A stretch of DNA of 5,637 nt. It comes from Ramlibacter sp. (GTDB lineage: Bacteria; Pseudomonadota; Gammaproteobacteria; Burkholderiales; Burkholderiaceae_C). The stretch's first letter is position 1; every line of letters begins with the position of its first letter. Both the position numbers and the translations under genes were made by a program. The notes beneath the pieces are model-generated. The model was not told where the DNA came from. It made no database searches and was given only the letters and a program-made list of their open reading frames with translations. This document shows, in pieces, positions 5,533 through 5,637 of this stretch. Where the stretch lies: assembly GCA_025351615.1 (NCBI GenBank), contig JANXVP010000482.1, forward strand, positions 1 through 5,637, given 5' to 3'.

Positions 5533-5637
5533 ATGTTGACCCCTGAACAAGTTATGGCCGCCCAAAAGGCATCCGTCGAAACCCTCTTCGGCCTGACCAC
5601 CAAGGCTTTCGAAGGCGTTGAAAAGCTGGTCGAGCTG
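5533..5637 (+). CDS. phaP: Phasin (PHA granule-associated protein), N-terminal part, runs off right edge
   Basis: The first 35 residues of a phasin, the small amphipathic protein that coats polyhydroxyalkanoate storage granules and controls their number and size. The N-terminus [20 protein letters not shown] continuing through [14 protein letters not shown] (22-35) is typical of Burkholderiales PhaP-family proteins of about 180-190 residues, so most of the gene lies beyond the window. The start is well supported: AGGAG (5520-5524) with 8-nt spacing, and the protein begins exactly where the family does. An upstream ATG at 5449 is in the same open frame (28 extra codons) but has no ribosome binding site. 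It is driven by the TTGCAC/TATAAT promoter just upstream and is divergent from the deacetylase operon. Its presence implies the organism stores PHA. Confidence 0.9.
   Translation, partial: MLTPEQVMAAQKASVETLFGLTTKAFEGVEKLVEL

Overview
The window looks like chromosomal DNA of a high-GC betaproteobacterium, most likely Burkholderiales (Comamonadaceae or Rubrivivax/Leptothrix type). The reasons are the high GC content, a phasin whose N-terminus is typical of Burkholderiales, a CsbD gene coupled to a small cysteine-repeat exported protein of a kind I recall from Comamonadaceae, and close packing of genes with ATGA/GTGA stop-start overlaps. I see no RNA gene, insertion sequence, CRISPR array or prophage gene.

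Left block (1-2161, minus strand): read in the direction of transcription, an apparently internally deleted citrate-transporter-like permease remnant overlaps (ATGA) a complete D-2-hydroxyacid dehydrogenase of the glyoxylate/hydroxypyruvate reductase type. That gene is followed after 7 bp by rmuC, which starts at TTG and runs off the left edge. The three genes look co-transcribed.

Middle block (2162-3211, plus strand): an intergenic stretch with a perfect 16-bp palindrome precedes a two-gene unit, a CsbD-family stress protein overlapping (ATGA) an exported protein with three C-x10-C units. Its 3' end faces the next operon, with only 30 bp between stop codons.

Right block (3242-5336, minus strand): three overlapping genes, transcribed in the order histone-deacetylase-family amidohydrolase, hotdog acyl-CoA thioesterase, nitroreductase. 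The stop-start overlaps (ATGA, GTGA) imply translational coupling. Divergent to it, at 5533 and beyond, a phasin (PHA granule coat protein) begins and runs off the right edge. It has a near-consensus sigma-70 promoter, TGC-rich repeats that could be PhaR sites, and a strong Shine-Dalgarno.

Most of the window is ordinary housekeeping and stress gene content. The most notable points are the spliced-looking permease remnant, the CsbD/cysteine-repeat pair, the tightly coupled deacetylase-thioesterase-nitroreductase operon, and the palindrome-rich divergent control region in front of the phasin, where an in-frame upstream ATG lies at the predicted transcription start.
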